From NCBI RefSeq assembly GCF_002572525.1, contig NZ_PDBS01000001.1:1364001-1428000 (forward strand): 64,000 bases of DNA, in the 5' to 3' direction. The translations under genes and the position numbers were made by a program. A model generated the notes under the pieces. The model ran no database searches. It was given only the letters and a program-made list of their open reading frames with translations, and was not told where the DNA came from. The DNA comes from Natrinema sp. CBA1119. GTDB lineage: Archaea; Halobacteriota; Halobacteria; Halobacteriales; Natrialbaceae. Shown here in pieces: positions 24,922 through 33,761 of the stretch (position 1 is the first letter of the stretch; the number at the start of each line of letters is the position of its first letter).

Positions 24922-26783
24922 GCCAGCACGCAAACGCCACGCCCGACTTCGTGGGGGACCACGATATCGACACGACGACCCTCGATATTATCGAGAACAC
25001 GCTCTCGAACACGCGCTACGAGATGGATCGCGTCCTCGAGACGACGGCCATCAGCCCGGTCATTCGGGAACAGTCGGATCAGTTTCCCCTCATCGCCGAC
25101 CGGAACGGCCGGATGGTGATGGGGCAGTTCGGCAGCGCGATCGACACGATCATCGAGAACGCGCCGTTCGGCTGGGACGAGCTGAACGACGGCGACGTCA
25201 TCGCCACCAACGATCCCTACATGTGCGCCGGTGCGGTCTCGCACACGCCGGACATGCTGTTACTCCGACCGATCTTCTACGAGGACGATCTCGTCGGCTT
25301 CGGCAGCCAGTGGGGGAACCTGATGGACGTCGGCGGGAAGACGCCCGGCAGCATGCCCGTCCAGGCCACCACCATCTTCGAGGAGGGTATGCGTCTCCCA
25401 CCGGTCAAACTCTACAAGGAAGGCGAGTTCGACAGCGAACTCCTCGAGACGTTCGCGCACAATACGCGTCTTCCCGAGCACGCGGAGGCGGACATCAAAG
25501 CGCTCGCGGCCGGGACGGCCGCCGCCGAAGCTCGCGTGCAGGAACTCTGTGACCGCTTCGGAAAGGAGACCTACCTGGAGGGGTGCGACGCCATCCTCGA
25601 CCGTACCCGCGACGGAATGATCGACCTCATCCGGGAGTTCGTGCCCGAGGGCGAACGCTACACCTTCGAGGATTACGTCGACGACGACGGCATGGGCAAC
25701 GGCCCGATCAAGCTCCACCTCGAGATCTACCGCGAGGGCGATACGGTCCACCTCGACTGGGAGGGGACCGACGCGCAGGTCCCCGGCACGGTGAACTTCC
25801 TGCTGAACGAGAAGATGTTCAAGATGTTCACCGGCGTCTTCCTCATCATGGCCTTCGACCCGCTACTGACGTTCAACGACGGCTACTACGATCTCTTCGA
25901 GGTCAACCTGCCCGAGGGGACCGTCGTCCAGCCGGAGTTCCCGGCCGCACTGGGCAACCGGCTGCCGCTGATGGCCCGCCAGTTCGACGTCCTGCAGGCG
26001 ACCTTCTCGAAGCTCATCGACGACTTCAGCGTCGCCGGCAGCTACGGCACCTCGCCGAACCTAGTGTACGCCGGGACGGACTCCGAGGGGAACGACTTCC
26101 AGATGCTCGAGATCCTCTACGGCGGCATCCCCGCTCGGCCGGGCGGCGACGGCCTCGACGGCCACTCCTGGTGGCCGCTGTTCCGAACCGTTCCCGCCGA
26201 GTTTCAAGAGGCCTACTACCCGCTCACCATCAACGAGTACAGCACGCGCGCCGATACCGGCGGTGCGGGAGAGTTCCGCGGTGGACACGGCATCACGAAA
26301 GTCTATACCTTCGAAGAGGACGGCGCGATTACGTTCCAGGACGATCGCGCACACACCTATCCGTGGGGGGTCGACGGCGGGAAACACGCACAGACCAGCG
26401 AAAAACGACTCGTCCGGACCGACGGGACCGAGGAGGAACTCCCCTCCAAAGTCGAAAACGTCGCCGTTTCGGCCGGCGACAAACTGATCTTCCGGACCGC
26501 CGGCGGCGGCGGACTGGGCGATCCGTTCGAGCGGGATCCCGAACTGGTCGCCGAGGAGATCCGGCAGGGACTCGTCTCCACCGAGGCCGCACGCGAGGAG
26601 TACGGCGTCATCGTCGGCGACGACGGAACCGTGGATCGGGCCGCGACCGAGGAGGCGCGCGAAACCGGGCGCGACGAACGAGACGACCTCGAAGAGTTCG
26701 ACTACGGCCCTCTGCCCGAGGAGGGCGAACTCGCCGATCGGATCGCCGCCGAACGCCGCGAGTTCGACGACCGTCACAACTGA
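24918..26783 (+). CDS. hyuB: Hydantoinase/oxoprolinase subunit B (HyuB)
   Basis: The 621-residue protein shows the HyuB pattern: DIIENTLSNTRYEMDRVLET, DRNGRMVMGQFGSAIDTI, ATNDPYMCAGAVSHTPDMLL, GSQWGNLMDVGGKTPGSMP, TITING-type segments around RADTGGAGEFRGGHGI and a C-terminal TAGGGGLGDPFERDPELV. It forms the second subunit of the ATP-dependent ring-opening enzyme with HyuA. The start is coupled to hyuA by ATGA overlap. A 20-bp degenerate tandem repeat follows it. Confidence 0.92.
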   Translation: MSQHANATPDFVGDHDIDTTTLDIIENTLSNTRYEMDRVLETTAISPVIREQSDQFPLIADRNGRMVMGQFGSAIDTIIENAPFGWDELNDGDVIATNDPYMCAGAVSHTPDMLLLRPIFYEDDLVGFGSQWGNLMDVGGKTPGSMPVQATTIFEEGMRLPPVKLYKEGEFDSELLETFAHNTRLPEHAEADIKALAAGTAAAEARVQELCDRFGKETYLEGCDAILDRTRDGMIDLIREFVPEGERYTFEDYVDDDGMGNGPIKLHLEIYREGDTVHLDWEGTDAQVPGTVNFLLNEKMFKMFTGVFLIMAFDPLLTFNDGYYDLFEVNLPEGTVVQPEFPAALGNRLPLMARQFDVLQATFSKLIDDFSVAGSYGTSPNLVYAGTDSEGNDFQMLEILYGGIPARPGGDGLDGHSWWPLFRTVPAEFQEAYYPLTINEYSTRADTGGAGEFRGGHGITKVYTFEEDGAITFQDDRAHTYPWGVDGGKHAQTSEKRLVRTDGTEEELPSKVENVAVSAGDKLIFRTAGGGGLGDPFERDPELVAEEIRQGLVSTEAAREEYGVIVGDDGTVDRAATEEARETGRDERDDLEEFDYGPLPEEGELADRIAAERREFDDRHN

Positions 26784-26807
26784 ACTGGCCAACGACTGCT
26801 CTCGGAC

Positions 26808-26880
26808 CCATCAGACAGCCGGGGAACCACCTGACAGACCCGGAACGCATCCGACAGACTCAGAACGCACTGACAGACAC
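26808..26880. repeat. 20-bp degenerate tandem repeat between hyuB and the amidase-like gene
   Basis: Units of 20 bases with core ctgacagac and ggaacgca-type ends start at about 26808, 26828, 26848 and 26868. The last copy runs into aatttatg just before the next start codon, so the final repeat lies where promoter or leader signals would be. Divergence between copies suggests an older duplication than the 29-bp and 129-bp repeats. Confidence 0.75.
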
Positions 26881-26885
26881 AATTT

Positions 26886-27527
26886 ATGGACTGGATCGAA
26901 GCCACCGAAGACCGCTACGACGAACGAGAATTCGGCGAGACCGTCGGTATGGGAGAGCGACCGGCACTGGTCGTCATCGACCTCATCAACGCCTTCACCG
27001 ATCCGGACTCGAATCTCGGGTCGGACGTCGAAGACGTCCTCGAGCAAACCGAACGCCTCCTCGAGGCGTTCCGAGCGTTCGATCTCCCGCGGTACTTCAC
27101 CACCGTCGCGTTCGAGGAGTCCTACGGTGATGCGGGAGTGTTCATCGAGAAAGTACCCGCGCTCAGGGAACTCCGACTCGGCACCGAACGCGTCGAGGTC
27201 GACGACCGAATCGCACCGCTCGACGACGAGCGCGTCATCCTCAAGAAGTACGCCAGCGCCTTCTTCGGCACCGACTTGCAATCGGAACTGACCACCAACC
27301 GCGTCGATACCCTCGTCATCGCCGGTGTGACCACCAGCGGCTGCGTTCGCGCGACTGCAGTCGACAGCCTCCAGCACGGCTATCGAACGATCGTCCCCGC
27401 CGATGCCGTCGGCGACAGAGCCGAGGGACCACACCGTGCGAACCTCTTCGACATCGACGCCAAGTACGGCGACGTCGTGACGACCGATGCCGTCCTCGAA
27501 GAACTCGAGGCTCCCGTCGACGACTGA
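26886..27527 (+). CDS. Isochorismatase-fold hydrolase resembling N-carbamoylsarcosine amidase
   Basis: The 213-residue cysteine hydrolase has the triad of the isochorismatase-like family: aspartate in LVVIDLINAFTDP (about residue 32), lysine in ILKKYASAFFGTDL and cysteine in GVTTSGCVRATAVDSLQHGY. The TTSGCVRAT segment is typical of N-carbamoylsarcosine amidohydrolases. This enzyme releases ammonia and CO2 from N-carbamoylsarcosine to give sarcosine and would act directly after HyuAB on N-methylhydantoin. It follows hyuB by 102 bp and is probably co-transcribed. Other ureido-acid or nicotinamide-type substrates are possible. Confidence 0.85.
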   Translation: MDWIEATEDRYDEREFGETVGMGERPALVVIDLINAFTDPDSNLGSDVEDVLEQTERLLEAFRAFDLPRYFTTVAFEESYGDAGVFIEKVPALRELRLGTERVEVDDRIAPLDDERVILKKYASAFFGTDLQSELTTNRVDTLVIAGVTTSGCVRATAVDSLQHGYRTIVPADAVGDRAEGPHRANLFDIDAKYGDVVTTDAVLEELEAPVDD

Positions 27528-27634
27528 TGGCCGCGCCGCTTTCGTCTCGACCGCCTCGTTCGCAGGGAGCCGGGCCGCCGACCGGTTCGTAGGGAGGGAC
27601 GCTCGTTATATACATCGGCGACCAGAACACTCCA

Positions 27635-29260
27635 ATGACCGACGTAGCCGTCCTCGGCGGCGGGATCGGCGGCCTCACCGCGGCCCACGAACTCGCCGAG
27701 CGTGGGTTCGACGTGACCGTCTTCGAGGCCAACGACCGCTTCGGTGGCAAAGCACGCTCGATGCCGATCGGAGACGATCCGGACGCGCTCCAGGGCGAAC
27801 ACGGCTTCCGATTCTTTCCGGCGTTCTACCGGCACGTCGTCGAGACCATGGAACGGATCCCCGACGGCGACGGCACCGTCGCGGACAACCTCGTCGAGAC
27901 CGAAGCGACGCTGATCGCGAATTCGACGGGCCCGAGTCGCATCGCCGAGACGCGCACCCCCGACACGATCCGCGGCTGGCTCGAGGCCCTTCGCCCAGCG
28001 TTCGCGGAGGATCTACCCCGCAAGGACGTTCGCTTTCTGCTCGAGCGGTTGCTGTACCTGTTGACCGCCTGCGAGTCCCGGCGCGAGGGCGAACTCGACG
28101 ATATCTCCTGGTGGGAGTTCATCGACGCGGAGAACCGCTCGCAGGCGTTTCGCGACCGGGTCGCGTACACCACGCAGGCGCTCGTCGCGCTCCGGCCGCA
28201 GGTCGGGAGCGCCCGGACGGTCGGCACCATCTACCTCCAGTTGTTGTTCGGCCAGCTCGATCCGACCGAGCCGACCGAGCGCGTGCTGAACGCGCCGACG
28301 AACGAGGCCTGGATCGATCCGTGGGTTCGCCACCTCGAGACGCTGGGCGTCGAGTTCCGGCCGAACACCCCCGTGCAGGGCCTCGCGTTCGATGGGCGAC
28401 GCGTTACCGGCGCCGAGCTGGCTGGCGGGACGAGAGTCACGGCCGACGAGTTCGTGCTGGCCGTCCCGGTCGAAGTCGCCCCCCGAGTTCTCACGCCGGA
28501 GCTGCGCCGAGCGGCACCGGAACTGGGACGGATCGGGTGGCTCGAGACGGCCTGGATGAACGGGATCCAGTTCTACCTCACCGAGAACGTCGAACTGAGC
28601 CGCGGCCACCAGGTCTACGCCGATGCACCGTGGGCGCTAACCTCGATTTCACAGCGCCAATTCTGGACGGCGTACGACCTCGAGAGTCGCGGCCCCGACG
28701 CGGTCGAGGGCGTTCTCTCGGTGATTGCCTCCGACTGGGACACGCCGGGAATCGACCACGAAAAACCGGCCAGGGAATGCACGCGCGAGGAGATCGCCGA
28801 GGAGATCTGGGCGCAGCTAAAGACCCACCTGAACGGACCCGACCGGCGGCTGCGGGACGACATGCTGGTCGACTGGTTCCTCGATCCCTCGATCGTCGAA
28901 ACGGATACTGGGGTCGAAAACCGCTCGCCGCTGTTGATCAACACCGTCGGGTCGCTCCGGAATCGACCGCCGGCCGACGTCGCCATCAGAAACCTGACGC
29001 TGGCGAGCGACTACGTGCGAACGAATTCGGATCTGGCGTCGATGGAGTCGGCCAACGAGGCCGGCCGCCGCGCGGCGAACGCCGTCCTCGATCGACACGG
29101 CGGACGGGGTCGTGCGCAGGTCTGGGAGCTCAGAGAGCCCGCGGTCTTCGACCCGCTCAAGCGACAGGATCGGGTCCGGTACCAGCTCGGACTGCCGCAT
29201 CCGGCGGAAGTAACGCAGTCCCTTCGAGGAGTCACGAGACGCCTCGGCAAACGAGTCTGA
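27635..29260 (+). CDS. FAD-dependent amine-oxidase-fold enzyme (hydroxysqualene dehydroxylase/phytoene desaturase-like)
   Basis: The 541-residue protein opens with the dinucleotide-binding motif VAVLGGGIGGLTAAHELAER followed by VFEANDRFGGKARS and GEHGFRFFPAFYRHV, as in phytoene desaturases and hydroxysqualene dehydroxylases. A closing FAD segment ESANEAGRRAANAVLDRHGG is near the C-terminus. Relatives act on isoprenoids such as squalene or carotenoid precursors. A TATA-like ttatatac at about 27606 precedes the ATG by 29 bases, implying a leaderless mRNA. No carotenoid genes are adjacent, so the substrate is open. Confidence 0.82.
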   Translation: MTDVAVLGGGIGGLTAAHELAERGFDVTVFEANDRFGGKARSMPIGDDPDALQGEHGFRFFPAFYRHVVETMERIPDGDGTVADNLVETEATLIANSTGPSRIAETRTPDTIRGWLEALRPAFAEDLPRKDVRFLLERLLYLLTACESRREGELDDISWWEFIDAENRSQAFRDRVAYTTQALVALRPQVGSARTVGTIYLQLLFGQLDPTEPTERVLNAPTNEAWIDPWVRHLETLGVEFRPNTPVQGLAFDGRRVTGAELAGGTRVTADEFVLAVPVEVAPRVLTPELRRAAPELGRIGWLETAWMNGIQFYLTENVELSRGHQVYADAPWALTSISQRQFWTAYDLESRGPDAVEGVLSVIASDWDTPGIDHEKPARECTREEIAEEIWAQLKTHLNGPDRRLRDDMLVDWFLDPSIVETDTGVENRSPLLINTVGSLRNRPPADVAIRNLTLASDYVRTNSDLASMESANEAGRRAANAVLDRHGGRGRAQVWELREPAVFDPLKRQDRVRYQLGLPHPAEVTQSLRGVTRRLGKRV

Positions 29261-29351
29261 GAGCCACATTCTGAGGGGCGTTCGGCGCTCTCGGAACGCC
29301 GTCGATACCCGGGTCGCAGCCCTTAACAGTCGTCGTCGCCAATTTGCAGCA

Positions 29352-30290
29352 ATGACTGACCGAGACGACGATCGCGACCATCGCTTCTCCGAGGGAGAGG
29401 GGTTCGGCGATCCCTACGAGGAGTTCGACCTGGACCCGCCGGAGCTCGGCGTCGACCCGTCGAAGGTCGACCCCGTCGACTCCCGCGTCGTCACCGACAC
29501 GTTAGACCAACACAACATCGATCAGGACGACGTCGACGCGAGCGAACTGCTCGACGTCGGCCTGAACTACATGCAGATCAATCGCTACGAGCAGGCCACC
29601 GAGGCCTTCGATCGGACCGCTCACTTCGCCGAGGACGACGGGATCGCACAGGAGGCGTGGGTAAACAAGGGCGTCGCCCACGGCGAACTCGAGGAGTGGG
29701 ACGAGGCAATCGGGGCCCACCGCGAGGCCCTTCGGATCGACGAGGAGAGCGAGCACGCCGCGACCGCCGAGACGAACCTCGCCTACGCGCTCTGGGAGTT
29801 TGGCCAGACGAGCGAGGCGTTAGAGCACGCCGAACGCGCTATCGAGATCGACGAGCGCTTCGCCGCGGGCTGGTTCAACCGCGCCTTTTTCCTCTCGGAG
29901 CGCGGGCTCTCCGAGGAGGCGCTCAACTGCGTCGACAACGCGATCCGACTCGGCCTGCGCAACGCCAAGGTGCTCGAGACGAAAGCCGAGATCCTCGAGG
30001 AGCTCGGCGAGTTCGACGAGGCCGAAGAGATCGCCGAAGAAGCAAACCGGATGCGCGAAGACGCCGAACAGGAGATGATGGACGACCGCGAGGAGATGCT
30101 CGGACAGGGGCAGGGCGGAGCGGGCGGCCGTCCGGGAGCCGGTCGCGGTGGTGGCGGAGCCGGCGGTCGCGGGATGGGAGGCCAGTCGCCGCCCCAGCGA
30201 CAGGGCGACATCGGTCTGGACGATCTCGGCGTCGCCGATCTCAGCACCGAAGATGACGACGAGGACGAGCGCGAGTGGGAACTCGAGTAA
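29352..30290 (+). CDS. Tetratricopeptide-repeat protein
   Basis: The 312-residue acidic protein has an Asp-rich first 70 residues, about five TPR units from residue 75 to 230 (for example LNYMQINRYEQATEAFDRTA, WVNKGVAHGELEEWDEAIGA, WFNRAFFLSERGLSEEALNC) and a Gly-rich tail (about 255-290). TPRs mediate protein-protein contacts. It overlaps nothing but is followed five bases later by the DUF424 gene, so the pair is co-transcribed. A specific partner cannot be named. Confidence 0.88.
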   Translation: MTDRDDDRDHRFSEGEGFGDPYEEFDLDPPELGVDPSKVDPVDSRVVTDTLDQHNIDQDDVDASELLDVGLNYMQINRYEQATEAFDRTAHFAEDDGIAQEAWVNKGVAHGELEEWDEAIGAHREALRIDEESEHAATAETNLAYALWEFGQTSEALEHAERAIEIDERFAAGWFNRAFFLSERGLSEEALNCVDNAIRLGLRNAKVLETKAEILEELGEFDEAEEIAEEANRMREDAEQEMMDDREEMLGQGQGGAGGRPGAGRGGGGAGGRGMGGQSPPQRQGDIGLDDLGVADLSTEDDDEDEREWELE

Positions 30291-30294
30291 TCGA

Positions 30295-30588
30295 ATGATC
30301 GTCAACGAGCGAGAGACGACGGAAGGGGTGCTGGTCGCCGTCTGCGACGAGGAGGTCCTCGGCGAGACGTTCGAGGAGGGCGAGCTCTCCCTGACCGTTA
30401 CCGAGGAGTTCTACGGCGGCGACGAGGTCGACGAGAACGCGGTCGTCGAGAGTCTCGCACGGGCGGCCGTCGCCAACATCGTCGGCACCCGCGCCGTCGA
30501 ACTCGCCGTCGAGGAGGGCTTCGTCGATGAAGCGAACGTCCTCGAGGTTGGAACGACGCTGCACGCGCAGTTACTGCAGATGCAATAG
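30295..30588 (+). CDS. DUF424 family protein
   Basis: The ATG at 30295 gives a 97-residue acidic protein beginning MIVNERETTEGVLVAVCDEE with the conserved VLGETFEEGELSLTVTEEFY and ANIVGTRAVELAVEEGFVDE, the signature of archaeal DUF424. The family is nearly universal in archaea and has been suggested to act with translation or tRNA, but its function is not established. It is five bases after the TPR gene. Confidence 0.88.
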   Translation: MIVNERETTEGVLVAVCDEEVLGETFEEGELSLTVTEEFYGGDEVDENAVVESLARAAVANIVGTRAVELAVEEGFVDEANVLEVGTTLHAQLLQMQ

Positions 30589-30715
30589 GCGAGCGAACTA
30601 CGAGAGGGGTGGCTTTTCTGCGAGCGCTACGATGGCGCGACAGAGCGCCCGGTCCAGCCCTCCGACGGACTACGCTCCGTCAATTCCGGCGCACCCGCGA
30701 CCCGCCAGACAGTCG

Positions 30716-32398
30716 TTAGGAGAGTTGCTCGCCGACGAGTTCGTCGGCGCGTTCGATAAACGCCTCTTCGTTTCCTTTCGGAACCGTCGCACCCGCCGCG
30801 ACGTCGTGGCCGCCGCCGTCGCCGCCGACGGCTCGAGAAGCCTCCCCCATCACGGTCGAGAGGTCCAGTCCCTGCCGGACGAGCGAGTGGGTGCCACGCG
30901 AGGAGACCTTGACCGCTTCGTCGCCCTCCGCGGCTTCGCCGCTCCGGTTCGCGGAGGGCGGCTCCGCGCTCTTCTCTGCGAAGGCGATGATCGGCTTCGA
31001 GCGGCTGATCCCTGCGTTGCCCATCGCCATTCCCGCGACGATGCCGACGATGGTCTCGCGAATCTCGTCGCTCGCGTGGAACCACTGGACGTGTTCCTCC
31101 TGGGTCGCCCCCTCGCGAGTGACCAGATCGATACCGTTCGAGAGGTTCCGGCGGTGCTCGCGCAGGAGCTGTCGGGCGCGCTCGAGCGCGCCGTCCCGAT
31201 CACCGAGACAGACGCCGAGCCCCACGTCGGCCCGCTCGTAGCGGGCGGTCGCGTTCAGCAGCGTCGAGAACTCACTGGCATCCCGGAGTTCGGTACCGAC
31301 GGGCTCGTTGCTGAGGACGTAGGCCGTACTCACGAGCTGGTCGATCTTTTTCGCGGGGACGCCGCTCGAGACGGCCCGCCGGACCAGCGCGCTGGCGACT
31401 GTCTGCTTTTCGTCGTTGGTGAGCCCCGACCAGCGCCGCCACTCGCCGTCGCGTTTCAACTCGAGGTCGAGGCCGTCGAGGAACCGCAACGCGCCGTTCG
31501 AGTCGTTCGAGATGCCTGGGATGTGAACGTCGGTGGCGTACTCGAGCAGCTTGGGGAGCGGACGGGTCTGTTTCCCGTAGAGCGCGAGGTCCTTGCCCGT
31601 TTCGAGGACGCCGGCGTCGACGCCCTCTTCGACGATCGCAGCGTTCGCGCCGTGGAGTTCGCCGCCAGCGGCCTGCATATCGCCCACGGCGCCGACGACT
31701 GCGAGGGCGGCGAGATCGCAGTTGTCGGCGCGGGCGTTTGCGGCTCCCGACGCGGTAACGGTGCCGCCGTCGGAGCGCTGCTCCGACGTAGATCGCGGTC
31801 CGTTGGACCTCTCACCGCCGTCAGAGCGTTGCTCTGACGTGGTTTGCCTCGTTTGACTCGGTTCACCGCCGTCAGAGCGTTGCTCTGACGTGGTTCGCAA
31901 ACCCGTGGTTTGCTCACCACCGTCGGCCGCAACCGACGGATCCGAGCTATCGTCGGAAACGTCCGCGAGCGCACGTGCGAGGACGTAACTCGCGCCGGCC
32001 CCCGAGAGTTCGGAGGCCCCGTTGATCCCGAACAGCAGCGGATTGAGGTGGTACTCGGTCTCCCTGTCGGCGGGCTGGTGGTGATCCGCGATCACCGGGG
32101 TGAAGTCGCCGGCGTCCTCGTGGTCACCGATAATCTCGAGTTGGCCGCTCCCGAAGTCCGTGAAGAGGACGGTGTCGTAGTCGGTCGCCGCGATATCGGC
32201 GACCGCGTCCTCGTCGAGTTGCTTTTCGAAGACCGTCTCGAACGGAATTTTCGCCCGCTCGAGGGCTTTCGCGGCGATCGCCGCGCTGGTGAGTCCGTCG
32301 GCGTCGATATGCGAGGCGAGCAGCACGCGATCTGCCTCGCACAGCCGTTCGGCGCACGCTACCGCACGATCCTCGAGTTCGGGAACCGGCCCTGCCAT
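30716..32398 (-). CDS. DHH-family RecJ-like nuclease with palindromic-repeat insert
   Basis: The 560-residue protein has the DHH phosphoesterase motifs SHIDADGLTSAAIAAK, DTVLFTDFGSGQLE and VIADHHQPADRE in the first 110 residues and a DHHA1 domain near the C-terminus with GTHSLVRQGLDLSTVM and GGDGGGHDVAAGA. Archaeal RecJ-like proteins are single-strand exonucleases, some binding the replisome as GAN. Between the two domains, residues about 160-212 are a Ser/Thr/Gly/Asp-rich insert made of three 17-residue units that each contain TSEQRSDGG. The insert probably forms a disordered loop. No other gene is coupled to it. Confidence 0.88.
   Translation of the reverse strand: MAGPVPELEDRAVACAERLCEADRVLLASHIDADGLTSAAIAAKALERAKIPFETVFEKQLDEDAVADIAATDYDTVLFTDFGSGQLEIIGDHEDAGDFTPVIADHHQPADRETEYHLNPLLFGINGASELSGAGASYVLARALADVSDDSSDPSVAADGGEQTTGLRTTSEQRSDGGEPSQTRQTTSEQRSDGGERSNGPRSTSEQRSDGGTVTASGAANARADNCDLAALAVVGAVGDMQAAGGELHGANAAIVEEGVDAGVLETGKDLALYGKQTRPLPKLLEYATDVHIPGISNDSNGALRFLDGLDLELKRDGEWRRWSGLTNDEKQTVASALVRRAVSSGVPAKKIDQLVSTAYVLSNEPVGTELRDASEFSTLLNATARYERADVGLGVCLGDRDGALERARQLLREHRRNLSNGIDLVTREGATQEEHVQWFHASDEIRETIVGIVAGMAMGNAGISRSKPIIAFAEKSAEPPSANRSGEAAEGDEAVKVSSRGTHSLVRQGLDLSTVMGEASRAVGGDGGGHDVAAGATVPKGNEEAFIERADELVGEQLS
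31764..31916 (-). repeat. Three 51-bp in-frame repeats, each carrying an 8-bp palindrome
   Basis: Copies start at 31764, 31815 and 31866, and a partial fourth at 31917. Each contains an inverted repeat of 8-bp arms with a 5-base loop: cgtcggag/ctccgacg at 31768-31788, and cgtcagag/ctctgacg at 31819-31839 and 31870-31890. The first copy differs from the others at paired positions, one in each arm, keeping perfect pairing, and both changes are silent serine codons. They encode TSEQRSDGG in the RecJ-like protein. Confidence 0.9.
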
Positions 32399-32470
32399 CG
32401 AGGAATGGTGGGGCGGCTTCGCCCATAAACCCGCGGATCGTCCCGCTCGTCCGTCCGGGAACGAAACGGG

Positions 32471-33559
32471 TCACAGCGAGACGACGAGACCGTCGCCGTC
32501 CCGTTCGTACGTCGTCTCGAACGGAGCGGACCGAGCGCGCATCGTCTCCCGGAGCCAGGCCGCCTCGTCCTCGCCGGCGCGAGAGACGCCGTCGTCGATC
32601 GCGATGGGGACGAGTCGTATCTCCTCGAGACGCCCGCCCTCAAGCGTGACCTCGAAGAGGTAGCTTCGGTCGTTGCCCAGGTCGCCTTTGATCCCGAAAT
32701 CGTCGACGAAGTTGCCGGTATCATGGAGGACGACTCCGTCGCCGTAGCGCTCGATCGCCTGAACGACGTGGGCGCTATGGCCGTGAACGAGGTCCACGCC
32801 CCGATCGACGAGCCAGTGGCCGAAATCGACGAGCAGTTTGCCGGGACGTTCGACCCAGTTTGGCCCCCAGTGGACCGACGCGACGAGCAGATCCGGATCG
32901 TCGGCTTGCGCGCGCTCGATCGCCCCTCCGACGACCCGTTGGGTGTCGGGATCCGCCGGATCGGGTTTGATATGGGCTATTCCGGGCCGGTCGTCGGTCG
33001 CGCTGTAGCCGACGTAACGATCCGCAAATGAGACGACGGCGACGTCGACGGCGCCGACGGAAAACGTGGCCGGCTCGCGGGCCGCTGCCGGTGACTCACC
33101 GGCGCCCGCGACGTCGATGCCCGCCGCCTCGAGTGCATCGATCGTGTCGGTCAGCGCCACCGCTCCGTAATCCATCGCGTGATTGTTCGCCAGCGACGCA
33201 AACCGGACGTTTGCAGCACTGAGTGCAGGCACGGCCCACCCGGGATCACCCCGAAAGTGGTACGTTCGGTTCGGAACGGGTTCGCCGCGCCTCGACAGAC
33301 AGCACTCGAGGTTACAGCAGACGCCGTCGAGTGACTCGAGCCGGGGCCGGAGGTCGCCCCAGACGGACGCGGGATCGACGTCGTCTCGCCCGTAGTGCCC
33401 GTTGAGATCCCGTCCGAGCATCGTATCGCCGGCGAACCCGATCGTCGTTTCGGTGCGTTCGTGATCAGTGGGCGAGACCGGGTCAGATTCGGGTGTGGTG
33501 CAGCCACCGGCCACTGCCGTTCCCGTCGCTGCCAGAAACCGCCGACGGCTCCCGTTCAT
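32471..33559 (-). CDS. CapA-family (PgsA-like) metallophosphatase-fold lipoprotein
   Basis: The ATG at 33559 gives MNGSRRRFLAATGTAVAGGC, a twin-arginine signal (SRRRFL) with lipobox cysteine at residue 20, so the 362-residue protein is an exported lipoprotein. An earlier ATG only adds residues before the signal. The catalytic-type domain follows the CapA pattern: TIGFAGDTMLGRDLN, CNLECCLSRRGEPV, SLANNHAMDYGAVALTDTID, SVHWGPNWVERP, LVDRGVDLVHGHSAHVVQAI. CapA proteins serve poly-gamma-glutamate or capsule assembly, and the fold is that of calcineurin-like phosphatases. No other capsule gene is adjacent. Confidence 0.88.
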   Translation of the reverse strand: MNGSRRRFLAATGTAVAGGCTTPESDPVSPTDHERTETTIGFAGDTMLGRDLNGHYGRDDVDPASVWGDLRPRLESLDGVCCNLECCLSRRGEPVPNRTYHFRGDPGWAVPALSAANVRFASLANNHAMDYGAVALTDTIDALEAAGIDVAGAGESPAAAREPATFSVGAVDVAVVSFADRYVGYSATDDRPGIAHIKPDPADPDTQRVVGGAIERAQADDPDLLVASVHWGPNWVERPGKLLVDFGHWLVDRGVDLVHGHSAHVVQAIERYGDGVVLHDTGNFVDDFGIKGDLGNDRSYLFEVTLEGGRLEEIRLVPIAIDDGVSRAGEDEAAWLRETMRARSAPFETTYERDGDGLVVSL

Positions 33560-33761
33560 CGGTCCGGTATCTCGCCCCGCGTATCTCCGCGAGTAGCTCG
33601 GTTCGCGATCGCTCGAGTCCGTTCGGATCGGCACATCGATCCCTCGTTCGAATCCCAGGTTCAAATAGCCCGCCGGGCCGCCGTTCCTCGGTCCGTCGTC
33701 CCGGTCACCGTCTCTGTTCGGCGAACCGTACAGTTACAATCCCGTGATAGAAAAAGCCGGT

